A stretch of DNA of 48,276 bases. It comes from Candidatus Pacearchaeota archaeon. Its GTDB lineage: Archaea > Nanobdellota > Nanobdellia > Pacearchaeales > DTIR01. Shown here piece by piece: positions 8,642 through 16,601 of this stretch. The translations under genes and the position numbers were made by a program. Position 1 is the stretch's first letter, and each line of letters begins with the position of its first letter. The stretch lies in assembly GCA_018303805.1 (NCBI GenBank), contig JAGVXL010000001.1, positions 61,932 through 110,207 of the forward strand, read 5' to 3'. The notes under the pieces are model-generated. The model made no database searches and had not been told where the DNA came from. It saw only the letters and a list, made by a program, of their open reading frames with translations.

Positions 8642-8887
8642 TTATAGAAGAAGCGTAAATCCTTTTGGATAAACAAACTCTATGAAAACACATGACGGAT
8701 TTTTTCCTGCTTTTTCCACCATCTTTATAACAACATCAATGTTCTTATCCGCTGCTATAGGTTTTTCATTATGCACTGCAACAAATTTCCCGCTAAAATT
8801 ATTTTCTTGTAACTTATCTATATTATTATGAAACCATCCACTATCTTTTTCAAATTCTCCTAGCAGTTTTAGTTCTTCGTTAGCCAT
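8642..8887 (-). CDS. DUF5678-like protein
   Basis: GKFVAVHNEKPIAADKNIDVVIKMVEKAGKNPSCVFIEFVYP; 3 nt upstream of the protease ORF. Confidence 0.65.
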   Translation of the reverse strand: MANEELKLLGEFEKDSGWFHNNIDKLQENNFSGKFVAVHNEKPIAADKNIDVVIKMVEKAGKNPSCVFIEFVYPKGFTLLL

Positions 8888-9027
8888 CCTTTATCATCTC
8901 TAAATTATTCATCACTTTTTCATTTAAAAATCTTATCTTTTCTTGGGCTGTAAAGTTAACGTCTGGAATTTTGAGGATTGTGTATAAAGGCAAATAAATT
9001 TATAAACAAAAATAAACAACTAAACTA

Positions 9028-9174
9028 ATGGAAAACAGCACATGCCCGAAATGCAAGGGCACTGGAAAAGTCAAGGGAAAAGACGGCACAATACACACAT
9101 GCTGGGACTGCCTTGCGTCAGGGAAACTTGACCAGCATTCAGAGAAAGTTAAAGATTCCGGCGTGAAGATATAA
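9028..9174 (+). CDS. Small DnaJ-type zinc-finger-like protein (48 aa)
   Basis: MENSTCPKCKGTGKVKGKDGTIHTCWDCLASGKLDQHSEKVKDSGVKI*; CxxCxGxG plus CxxC. Confidence 0.65.
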   Translation: MENSTCPKCKGTGKVKGKDGTIHTCWDCLASGKLDQHSEKVKDSGVKI

Positions 9175-9197
9175 AAATTCATGGAAAATTCTGGCAG

Positions 9198-10052
9198 ATG
9201 ATACTCAGGATTCTGAAGTGGCTTGCAGTAACGATTCTCTCAATCATATTTGTCTCGCTTTTGTTTATAATCCCATTCACGCTGTCATTTGCAGAAATAA
9301 CAAAGGTGGAAAATGCCAAGCCGCTCTTTATTTCCCTTTTCATGCCAGCGCTTCAGAAAGATAATGCTAAGAGCAGCCAGCTGCAGAACCAAATTGCATA
9401 TGACTGCAAAAACAAGACAGAGCTGCAGCTGCCTCTGGAAACGGGGGAAAATTCAACAGTGACAATAAACTGCAATGACATCAAAAATGGGAAATCTATA
9501 TGGGGGGCGGTATTAAGCGATTTGTTCAACAAGACATATTACAAGGATTATGAATGCAGTTTCCTGGAATGTTTCAAAAAATCAGGGGAAAAGCCAGAAG
9601 AATCTCCCTTGTTCATATTCTCAAGGATTGCAAATGAATTCTTCACAGCGGCAAGCAAGCAGGTGATAATTGCCGCAATAATCCTAGGGGCACTTCTTAT
9701 CCTGCTTGGGGGGATTAAAACAGTTTCCAAGAACCTTGTAATAGCAGGGCTGCCTTACATCTTCCTTTTGATAGGCAGAGATAGCATATCACAGCAAATT
9801 TCGCAGAATCCAAACTTTAATCCATTGCTGCCTTTATTTACGCCATTGACAGATATTTCAATGAGAATATTCGGAATTTTCCTTGCCGCAGGCATCATTC
9901 TTTTCCTAATCTCTCTTTTATTCAGGAGAAAAGCGGGAAAGCCAGAAAAACCAGCAGAAAAAACAAAACCAAAACAAATAAAAAAGAAAGGGAAATCTAA
10001 AAAAGCGAAGCCAGAAAAAAGGCAAGTGGCAAAGAGAAAACAGGCAAAATAA
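9198..10052 (+). CDS. Membrane protein with basic C-terminal tail
   Basis: Several TM segments; Lys-rich C-terminus. Confidence 0.75.
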   Translation: MILRILKWLAVTILSIIFVSLLFIIPFTLSFAEITKVENAKPLFISLFMPALQKDNAKSSQLQNQIAYDCKNKTELQLPLETGENSTVTINCNDIKNGKSIWGAVLSDLFNKTYYKDYECSFLECFKKSGEKPEESPLFIFSRIANEFFTAASKQVIIAAIILGALLILLGGIKTVSKNLVIAGLPYIFLLIGRDSISQQISQNPNFNPLLPLFTPLTDISMRIFGIFLAAGIILFLISLLFRRKAGKPEKPAEKTKPKQIKKKGKSKKAKPEKRQVAKRKQAK

Positions 10053-10108
10053 TCTGCAAACTCTGCCAACCAAAAACTTAAATAACCTTCCTGATTTTAT
10101 TTCTGATT

Positions 10109-10384
10109 ATGAAAAAAAGATTGCATGTCTGGGTGTATGGGGTTGTGAAGGGCGTGTTCTTCAGGGTTCAGGCAAAAGAGCATGCAGAAAAACTGAATCT
10201 AAAGGGTTTTGCCAGGAACACAGGAGAGGGCGTTGAGGCGGTATTTGAGGGCAATGTTCTAGAGCTTGAACAAATGCTTGAATTCCTGAAAAAAGGGCCT
10301 AAATATTCCAAGGTGGAAAGGGTTGATTCCAAGGAAGAGAATTACACCGGAGAGTTCAAGGATTTCAGGATTATGTCTATCTAA
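10109..10384 (+). CDS. acyP: Acylphosphatase
   Basis: KKRLHVWVYGVVKGVFFRVQAKEHAEKLNLKGFARNTGEGVEAVFEGN. Confidence 0.93.
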   Translation: MKKRLHVWVYGVVKGVFFRVQAKEHAEKLNLKGFARNTGEGVEAVFEGNVLELEQMLEFLKKGPKYSKVERVDSKEENYTGEFKDFRIMSI

Positions 10385-10403
10385 AATTTTATAATTATTC
10401 TCC

Positions 10404-10423
10404 GCAAACTCCTAAGAGTTTGC
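10404..10423. repeat. Perfect 8-bp hairpin GCAAACTC-ctaa-GAGTTTGC before lysS
   Basis: Direct reading; between acyP and lysS. Confidence 0.7.
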
Positions 10424-10433
10424 TGATACTAAC

Positions 10434-12059
10434 ATGGCAAAAAAACAGGAAAGAAAGGCAGAACAAGCGGCAAAATTTGAAGAGCAGGCAAAACCAGCAG
10501 GGAAAGAGGCAGTTGAAAAATACCACTGGGCTGACAGCATAGCAGGGCAGATTTGCAGAACAAAGCCAAAATCAGGGGATAAATTCGTGTGCGCGGCAGG
10601 CATAACGCCGAGCGGAACAGTTCACATTGGCAATTTTCGCGAGATGGTAACAGTAGAACTTGTTGCCAGGGCATTAAAAGACAAAAAGAAAAATGTCAGG
10701 TTTGTCTACAGCTGGGATGATTTTGACAGGTTCAGGAAAATCCCTGCAAACATGCCCAAGCCAGAAACCCTGCAGCAGCATATAGGCATGGCATTGACAA
10801 AAACCCCTGACACATTTGGATGCCACAAGAGCTATGCAGAGCATTTTGAGAAAGAAGTGGAGCAATATCTCCCTGCAGTAGGGATTTCTCCAGAATTTAT
10901 TTATGAGTCAGGCGAATATGAAAAATGCAGATATGCAAATGAGATTAAATTCATTCTCCAGAACAGGGAAAAAATAAAGATGATACTGGACAAGTTCAAA
11001 ACAGAGCCAGCAACAGAAAATTGGTGGCCAGTCCAGATTTATTGCGAAAAATGCGGGAAAGACACAACAAGAATTCTGTCATGGGATAGCAGCTTTACTA
11101 TTGAATATGCGTGCGAATGCAATTACAGGGGCAAGGCTGATTTCAGCAAGAAAGGAATTGTGAAACTTCCCTGGAGAATTGACTGGCCTATGAGGTGGCA
11201 CTATTATCGAGTTGATTTTGAGCCAGGCGGCAAAGAGCATTCAACACCAGGAGGAAGCTATACAACCGCCTCAGAGATAATAAAAGAAGTTTACAGGGAA
11301 AATCCGCCGTTATACCAAAAATATGATTTTATAACATTAAAGGGGCAGGGCGGCAAGATGTCAAAATCTCTGGGCAATGTCATAAACTTAAAACAATGCC
11401 TTGAAATCTATGAGCCGCAAATTCTCAGGTATATGTTTGTAAAGGCAAGGCCGAACACAGAGTTTTCAATAGCATTTGACGGCGATGTCTTAAAGATTTA
11501 TGCAGAATATGACGATCTTGAAATTGCCTATTTTGAAAATAAGCTGGCAAAAAAGCAGAAAAGAATATATGAGCTCTCGCAGATTGATGCAGGAAAAAAG
11601 CCAAAGAAAATTTTTGCTCCAAATTTCAGGCAGTTAGCAGAGCTTGCTCAGATAAAGGACAGCAAGGGAATTCTGGACCATTACAGGCAGGAGATAAAAA
11701 CAAAAGAGGATGAAGCCAGAACCATTAACAGGGCAGGGCTCGTGAGAAACTGGCTGAAGCAAGCCCCTAAAGAATTTATTTTCAAAATTCAGGGAGAGTT
11801 AGACAAAAAAGCGGCAAAAAAGCTTGACAAGAAACTTCTTGGGGCATTAAAAGAGCTTGCAAAAGTCCTTGCAAGGGACCTTTCAGAACAGCAGCTTATA
11901 GAAGGATTCAGAGAAATCTGCGATAAGCAGAAGACAGAGCCAAAGGAATTCTTCAGGGCAGCATATATTGTTTTATTAGGCAAGGAGCAGGGGCCAAGAT
12001 TAAGCAGCCTGATAATGCTTGAAAAAAACAAGGTGAAAAAGCTGCTTGATGAAATTTGA
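10434..12059 (+). CDS. lysS: Lysyl-tRNA synthetase, class I
   Basis: GITPSGTVHIGNFREMVTVELVARAL (HIGN), SWDDFDRFRKIP, GGKMSKSLGNV (KMSKS). Confidence 0.94.
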   Translation: MAKKQERKAEQAAKFEEQAKPAGKEAVEKYHWADSIAGQICRTKPKSGDKFVCAAGITPSGTVHIGNFREMVTVELVARALKDKKKNVRFVYSWDDFDRFRKIPANMPKPETLQQHIGMALTKTPDTFGCHKSYAEHFEKEVEQYLPAVGISPEFIYESGEYEKCRYANEIKFILQNREKIKMILDKFKTEPATENWWPVQIYCEKCGKDTTRILSWDSSFTIEYACECNYRGKADFSKKGIVKLPWRIDWPMRWHYYRVDFEPGGKEHSTPGGSYTTASEIIKEVYRENPPLYQKYDFITLKGQGGKMSKSLGNVINLKQCLEIYEPQILRYMFVKARPNTEFSIAFDGDVLKIYAEYDDLEIAYFENKLAKKQKRIYELSQIDAGKKPKKIFAPNFRQLAELAQIKDSKGILDHYRQEIKTKEDEARTINRAGLVRNWLKQAPKEFIFKIQGELDKKAAKKLDKKLLGALKELAKVLARDLSEQQLIEGFREICDKQKTEPKEFFRAAYIVLLGKEQGPRLSSLIMLEKNKVKKLLDEI

Positions 12060-12135
12060 AAATCCATTTTTGGTGATTAGCAAACATTTATAAATTTGCA
12101 ATCTTATTTGGAAAATACAAAAACAGGAGGAAAAA

Positions 12136-12279
12136 ATGACAGAAGGTTACTGTGTTAAGTGCAAAAAGAAGGTTGAGATAAAGGACGGCAAGGAAAGCAA
12201 GACGTCAAAAGGCGTTAGGATACTGAAAGGAAAGTGCCCTGCATGTTCTATAACTGTATGCAGAATTTTGGGCAAATAA
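12136..12279 (+). CDS. DUF5679-like zinc ribbon protein (47 aa)
   Basis: MTEGYCVKCKKKVEIKDGKESKTSKGVRILKGKCPACSITVCRILGK*. Confidence 0.75.
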   Translation: MTEGYCVKCKKKVEIKDGKESKTSKGVRILKGKCPACSITVCRILGK

Positions 12280-12291
12280 ATCAGCCTGAAA

Positions 12292-12459
12292 ATGGTCAAG
12301 CTTGTTGTTGTGAGCAGCATAAAGAAGGCTGCAAAAAACATAAATATTGCAAGTGACGTGGCAGAGGCCCTGAACAAAAAGATAGAGCAGATTATAAAAG
12401 AGGCAGTTGCAAGGGCGAGGGCCAACAGCAGGAAAACTCTGCAAGGCAGGGATATTTAA
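12292..12459 (+). CDS. Histone-fold protein (short archaeal histone-like, 55 aa)
   Basis: MVKLVVVSSIKKAAKNINIASDVAEALNKKIEQIIKEAVARARANSRKTLQGRDI*; the N-RKTLQ-RD ending is typical of histone folds. Confidence 0.7.
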   Translation: MVKLVVVSSIKKAAKNINIASDVAEALNKKIEQIIKEAVARARANSRKTLQGRDI

Positions 12460-12481
12460 AAAGAAACCTACGGTTTCTTTT
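12459..12481. repeat. Perfect 10-bp hairpin AAAAGAAACC-tac-GGTTTCTTTT
   Basis: Begins at the stop codon of the histone-fold gene; near copy at 15714-15734. Confidence 0.75.
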
Positions 12482-12551
12482 GTACTTCCCTTCTTTTAGA
12501 TTTCCCGTTTTCTATAGAAAATTATATAAACATTATTTTCTTCTATTAAAA

Positions 12552-12863
12552 ATGAAAAATATAGAAAAAGTGGTGGTTGGCTCATTGGTTGCATTAGCAG
12601 TCGTTACAGCAAATGGCTGCACAACAACGCAGAAGGGTGCGGGAATAGGCACTCTGATAGGGGCTGGAACCGGCGCGATTATAGGCCATCAAAGCGGCCA
12701 TGGCGCTGTAGGGGCTCTTATAGGCGGAGCGGTTGGAGCAGCAGGCGGCGCCCTTATAGGCGAGCAGATGGATGTAAAATACTGTCCTGCATGCGGAAAA
12801 TCCTATGACAAATCAGTCGAGTACTGCCAAAAGGACGGCACAAAACTTGAGTACAAGAAGTAA
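12552..12863 (+). CDS. Lipoprotein-like glycine-zipper protein with C-terminal zinc ribbon
   Basis: MKNIEKVVVGSLVALAVVTANGC lipobox-like; GAGIGTLIGAGTGAIIGHQSGHGAVGALIGGAVGAAGGALIGEQ; CPACGKSYDKSVEYCQKDG. Confidence 0.75.
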   Translation: MKNIEKVVVGSLVALAVVTANGCTTTQKGAGIGTLIGAGTGAIIGHQSGHGAVGALIGGAVGAAGGALIGEQMDVKYCPACGKSYDKSVEYCQKDGTKLEYKK

Positions 12864-12972
12864 CTGCCCAAAACAGCCAAAAAGCCAGAAAATTTATTAG
12901 AGCAGGCTATTTAGCAAGATTTTTTAACATCTAATTCTCTCTCTGTAAAATGCCATTCCCAAAGTCAGAAAA

Positions 12973-13959
12973 ATGAAAAAAGGCAGGCTTGACATATCAA
13001 AATTCTGGCTCAACAAAAAGCAGCCAGAAAGCACAAGAAAAAAGAGGAGCAAGGCAATCAAGAAATTGTGGAAAGAGGGCAAATGGAAGCCATGGAACAT
13101 AAACCAGCCATTAACAAAACAGCATAAGCAAAAACTGCAGGCAAGCAACATCCTGAAATGGAAAAATCCAGAATTGAGAAAGTTAATGAGCCAAGTAAAG
13201 AGGGCATACTGGACAAAAGCAAGGGAAAAAGAGCAAGGCAGGAGAATAAAACAATTCTGGCATGAAAATCCTGAAAAACTGGAAAGCATGAGGCAGAAGA
13301 TAATGCTGAAGTACAGGACAAGCGACTGGGAGAAGGAGATAGGGAAAGCAGTCAGGGAATATTACAGGCTCAATCCCGAAGCCAGAATGATGATGGGGAA
13401 AAAACAGAGAGAGCTTTACAAAAACCATCCGACAATGCGGAGAGAAAGACAGGCGGTTGCGGATTTGTATTATGCAACCCATCCTGACGAGAGAAGGCAT
13501 TTCTTTGGCTACAAGGCAAAAAAGACAAGATACAAGACTGCTTTAGGATATGTGAAAAGCAGGATAGAGAAAGCAGTTCTGGACTATCTCAGCAAGCCTG
13601 AAATTTACAAGATTCTGCTGCCGGAGTATGAGCCATTCACACTTTATCTTGACAGGACAAAGCCGATTCCTGATGTTTATCTGAGAAAACTTAACATAAT
13701 AATTGAAATTTACGGCGGGCATCCAAAGGCATGGCAAAGGAAAGTGAAAAAGAACAGGGATTACAGGAAAGCAAGAATCCCTGTCATCTCAATCACCCCA
13801 TCAGAAACATGGAACCTTGACAGATATTTATTGCGGGAGGCAATCAGGATGAGCAAGACACCTCTTGCAAAGAACTTCAATCCGGAAAAATTCATGAAGC
13901 CAAAGCCCGATTGGCTTCATGACTTGAGGAAGCAGGTTTCAGACATTAGAGAGGGATAG
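12973..13959 (+). CDS. NUMOD3-like repeat protein fused to a Vsr/EDxHD-like nuclease domain (homing endonuclease-like)
   Basis: RKKRSKAIKKLWKEGKWKPW and further W/NPE repeats; C-terminal SRIEKAVLDYL...PIPDVYLRKLNIIIEIYGGHPKAW...RDYRKARIPVISITPSETW. Confidence 0.65.
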   Translation: MKKGRLDISKFWLNKKQPESTRKKRSKAIKKLWKEGKWKPWNINQPLTKQHKQKLQASNILKWKNPELRKLMSQVKRAYWTKAREKEQGRRIKQFWHENPEKLESMRQKIMLKYRTSDWEKEIGKAVREYYRLNPEARMMMGKKQRELYKNHPTMRRERQAVADLYYATHPDERRHFFGYKAKKTRYKTALGYVKSRIEKAVLDYLSKPEIYKILLPEYEPFTLYLDRTKPIPDVYLRKLNIIIEIYGGHPKAWQRKVKKNRDYRKARIPVISITPSETWNLDRYLLREAIRMSKTPLAKNFNPEKFMKPKPDWLHDLRKQVSDIREG

Positions 13960-13966
13960 ACAGAAA

Positions 13967-14125
13967 TTAACTTTTAGTTCCCAAAAATATTAATCCTATC
14001 CCTATAGCAGAGATTAGTAGCTTTGATCCTATCCCTATAGGAGAAAACCAAGGTGCTATCAAACAGATAACTCCAATTATCACAGCCATCGCTCTCCCGC
14101 TCATCTCTGTTTTATGTTCTACCAT
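13967..14125 (-). CDS. Tiny membrane protein (52 aa)
   Basis: MVEHKTEMSGRAMAVIIGVICLIAPWFSPIGIGSKLLISAIGIGLIFLGTKS*; overlaps the preceding gene. Confidence 0.55.
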   Translation of the reverse strand: MVEHKTEMSGRAMAVIIGVICLIAPWFSPIGIGSKLLISAIGIGLIFLGTKS

Positions 14126-14417
14126 GCTTTCTACCTCCCTTTGTTTTGTATTTATCTGTAGCAGAAGAGATTAAAGATATACCTGCGATAAATAGAGCAA
14201 TAAACAAAGAAAATTCGTCGATCTGTTTTAAGTAATTAATTTCCAAGGCAAGTCCTACTAAATATAAAAATAAGATAATCCCCGAAGTAAAGGTTATAGA
14301 ATCTATAGACAAATCTAATGGTTTCTTTTTTAGTTTCTTGCGTTTATTAAAAATAGATAGAACAAAAAAAACAAGTACTACAATCAAAATATATATTGCA
14401 CTAAATTTTATATTCAT
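14112..14417 (-). CDS. Small membrane protein (101 aa)
   Basis: Three TM segments; its ATG overlaps the stop of the upstream 40-aa ORF. Confidence 0.65.
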   Translation of the reverse strand: MNIKFSAIYILIVVLVFFVLSIFNKRKKLKKKPLDLSIDSITFTSGIILFLYLVGLALEINYLKQIDEFSLFIALFIAGISLISSATDKYKTKGGRKHGRT

Positions 14418-14536
14418 CTTATAAAACTTATAGCTAAACCCACTAAACCTCCTATTAAAGCTCCTTCAAGAGATCCTGCCGCATAACCTATCACGGCTCC
14501 AATAATCGCAAAACCAATACTCTTTTGACTAATCAT
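14414..14536 (-). CDS. Tiny glycine-zipper membrane protein (40 aa)
   Basis: MISQKSIGFAIIGAVIGYAAGSLEGALIGGLVGLAISFIR*; ATGA overlap with the next gene. Confidence 0.55.
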   Translation of the reverse strand: MISQKSIGFAIIGAVIGYAAGSLEGALIGGLVGLAISFIR

Positions 14537-14567
14537 CTTAGTAATAATCTTCCCCTCTTTTTAAGTT

Positions 14568-15020
14568 TTATCTCCCCCTTTCTTGCCTTGCCTTCAAGCT
14601 CTCTTCAACAATCTTTTTTAACTTCGGAACAATCCTATCCATAAATGCCATAACTTTCTCAGCGTATTCTGTGTTGAATATTTTTCCGTAGTAAAGAATG
14701 CCGTTTCTGAAATATCTGAGTTTGTCCATAAATTCAGCTTCATTTTCAGAAAAATTCAGCTTTTTGAGATAAGCCACCTCTGCCTCATGCGCGCTGTACC
14801 CCTCAAGAAGCAACTTTGCCCTGATTAAAGCCATAAGAACAGCATAATAGTCTTCTATAATATCATTTGCATTCTCATTTTTCAGCCCGATTTTTTTCAG
14901 CATTTCCTTCAAGCTGTTCTCTTTGCGTTCAGCCTCCTGAACCAAATCTCTTGCTCTTGAAACCTGCACAGCCTGTCTCTTAATTACGCCTTTTTTAATA
15001 AATTCCTCAAATGATTTCAT
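14568..15020 (-). CDS. HEPN-like protein, partner of the MNT gene
   Basis: Helical protein with YYAVLMALIRAKLLLEGYSAHEAEVAYL...DKLRYFRNGILYYGKIF; 4-nt overlap with the MNT gene. Confidence 0.7.
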   Translation of the reverse strand: MKSFEEFIKKGVIKRQAVQVSRARDLVQEAERKENSLKEMLKKIGLKNENANDIIEDYYAVLMALIRAKLLLEGYSAHEAEVAYLKKLNFSENEAEFMDKLRYFRNGILYYGKIFNTEYAEKVMAFMDRIVPKLKKIVEESLKARQERGR

Positions 15021-15586
15021 ATTTCAACTCCTCCCGCCAAGAGAATGCCATTTAAGATGCTTTCCCTCAAATTCTTATGAACTTCCTTTAAATTCGGATA
15101 AAAATGAAGAAACACTATTCTTTCAAGACGTTTGTCAAATTTAGTCAAGTCAATTTCCTTTTCTCTTGCTCCAATAATCGCAATGTCAATATCTGATTTT
15201 TCCTTATCTGTCTCATTTGTCAAAATATCTTCCCCTCTTGAATAACTCCCGAAAAGAATAATAGTGCACCCAGGAAATGTTTCTTCTAGAAAATCTGCCA
15301 GCCCGGATTCATACAGCATTTTTAGATTTTCTGCTCTTTTTAATTCTATAACCATTTTATTATCCCGGTTTAGCTCAATAGACCATCTTCCAGAATCCTT
15401 GTCTTTTTGCGCCTTAACAAGATTTTCTTTCTCTAATTCTGGCAATGCTTTCATTATCCCTGGCTGGGAAACTTCAAGCGGTCTTGCCAGCCCTCTTGCA
15501 TTAAAAGACATTCCAGCTTTTATGAAGAGAAATCTTAGAATCTCCTGCTGAAGTATTGTTAACTTTAGTTTATACATGTTAACCAT
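15017..15586 (-). CDS. HTH plus minimal nucleotidyltransferase (MNT) protein
   Basis: N-terminal wHTH (ILRFLFIKAGMSFNARGLARPLEVSQPGIMKALPELEKENLV); IILFGSYSRGED...SDIDIAIIG. Confidence 0.82.
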   Translation of the reverse strand: MVNMYKLKLTILQQEILRFLFIKAGMSFNARGLARPLEVSQPGIMKALPELEKENLVKAQKDKDSGRWSIELNRDNKMVIELKRAENLKMLYESGLADFLEETFPGCTIILFGSYSRGEDILTNETDKEKSDIDIAIIGAREKEIDLTKFDKRLERIVFLHFYPNLKEVHKNLRESILNGILLAGGVEI

Positions 15587-15610
15587 AATTAATATATTTT
15601 AACTTTAGTT
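15561..15610. promoter_or_regulatory. Tandem palindromic operator-like sites AACTttAGTT (x2, 40-bp phase)
   Basis: 15561-15570 and 15601-15610, within 22-nt direct repeats TTAACTTTAGTTTATA(C/A)ATGTT at the MNT start. Confidence 0.65.
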
Positions 15611-15713
15611 TATAAATGTTTCCTCTCCCCTTTCCTCTTCCTCAGCCTTATCTCCCCCTTTTTTACTAACCTATTCTAACTAAAAATCCTAATCTTTTTA
15701 ACCCTATTGGTAT

Positions 15714-15762
15714 AAGAAACCTACGGTTTTTCTTCCGAACTTTTCCCTTTAAGAGTGTTCGG
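15714..15762. repeat. Two-hairpin intergenic element
   Basis: AAGAAACC-tac-GGTTTTTCTT (15714-15734) then CCGAAC...GTTCGG (15735-15762). Confidence 0.6.
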
Positions 15763-15828
15763 CTCCCCCTTCCCTCTCACTGCACCACAACCAAAACCGA
15801 ATATAAGAATTAGAGATAGAGAGAAGAA

Positions 15829-16137
15829 TCAAGCAAGAACTTCTTTTTGAATTGCAGCCTCTGACAATTTTAAGTCAATGGCGAACAATGCTTTTGCTAT
15901 TGGGCTGTCAAGGTTTATCTTGTAAAGCCTGCTCTTCCCTATTTTTCTTGTTTCTATTATTATTCCTTGTTTTATCAGTTTTGGCAACAAATCAATTAAT
16001 GTGGTATATGCTACCTTACTGCCTTCTGCTATCTGTGGTAAGGAAAAATCCAAGGCAAAATTGGCCATTAGGAAATCTAAAATCCTTATTCTAGGATTAT
16101 CCCCTAAATATTGCAAAAAAAATGATTTTTCTTCCAT
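15829..16137 (-). CDS. Winged-helix transcriptional regulator (ArsR-like)
   Basis: RIRILDFLMANFALDFSLPQIAEGSKVAYTTLIDLLPKLIKQGIIIETRKIGKSRLYKINLDSPIAKAL. Confidence 0.75.
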   Translation of the reverse strand: MEEKSFFLQYLGDNPRIRILDFLMANFALDFSLPQIAEGSKVAYTTLIDLLPKLIKQGIIIETRKIGKSRLYKINLDSPIAKALFAIDLKLSEAAIQKEVLA

Positions 16138-16238
16138 TTTTCCTCATCCCCATTCCATAATTAATTTAAATTTCCTTAGTACTATATAGATATATAGACT
16201 TCTTAAATCTTTCGCTTTTAGTATTTAATTTATTTTTA

Positions 16239-16601
16239 ATGTATTTTAATTACAAAGAACATAAGATTTATAAATATTCTCTGGCTGATTATAAAGAGGT
16301 TTTAGTACTCCAAAAGAGAATGAATGGTTATAGCCAATTAAAAGCACAATTATTGTTTAAGCTTTATAGAAAAGGGATTTGGGGCGGCAGGCATACTCCT
16401 ATTAAAAATCTTTTTCATCTGATGGACAATGCAAGCATTAAAGAATCAAGGAAGGTAGCAAAAGAATTGGCAAATATAGGCTGGATTCATATTAAAATTT
16501 CAACAGGTGAAGAGCATATAAGCCTAAATTCACATAAGAGCAAAGAAATCAGAGATTTTATTCTGAAAGTTCTGAAACTAGACCCCGCATTATTGAAATA
16601 A
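16239..16601 (+). CDS. Hypothetical protein (120 aa), possibly HTH-like
   Basis: MYFNYKEHKIYKYSLADYKEVLVLQKR...; coding-like. Confidence 0.6.
   Translation: MYFNYKEHKIYKYSLADYKEVLVLQKRMNGYSQLKAQLLFKLYRKGIWGGRHTPIKNLFHLMDNASIKESRKVAKELANIGWIHIKISTGEEHISLNSHKSKEIRDFILKVLKLDPALLK

Noticed and set aside
12924-13321. Minus-strand ORFs opposite the nuclease gene
   Set aside because: Cys/Phe/Leu-rich shadow frames of a basic repeat protein
13993-14040. 15-nt direct repeat ATCCTATCCCTATAG
   Set aside because: Lies inside the 52-aa membrane ORF and encodes repeated Ile-Gly; coding explanation suffices
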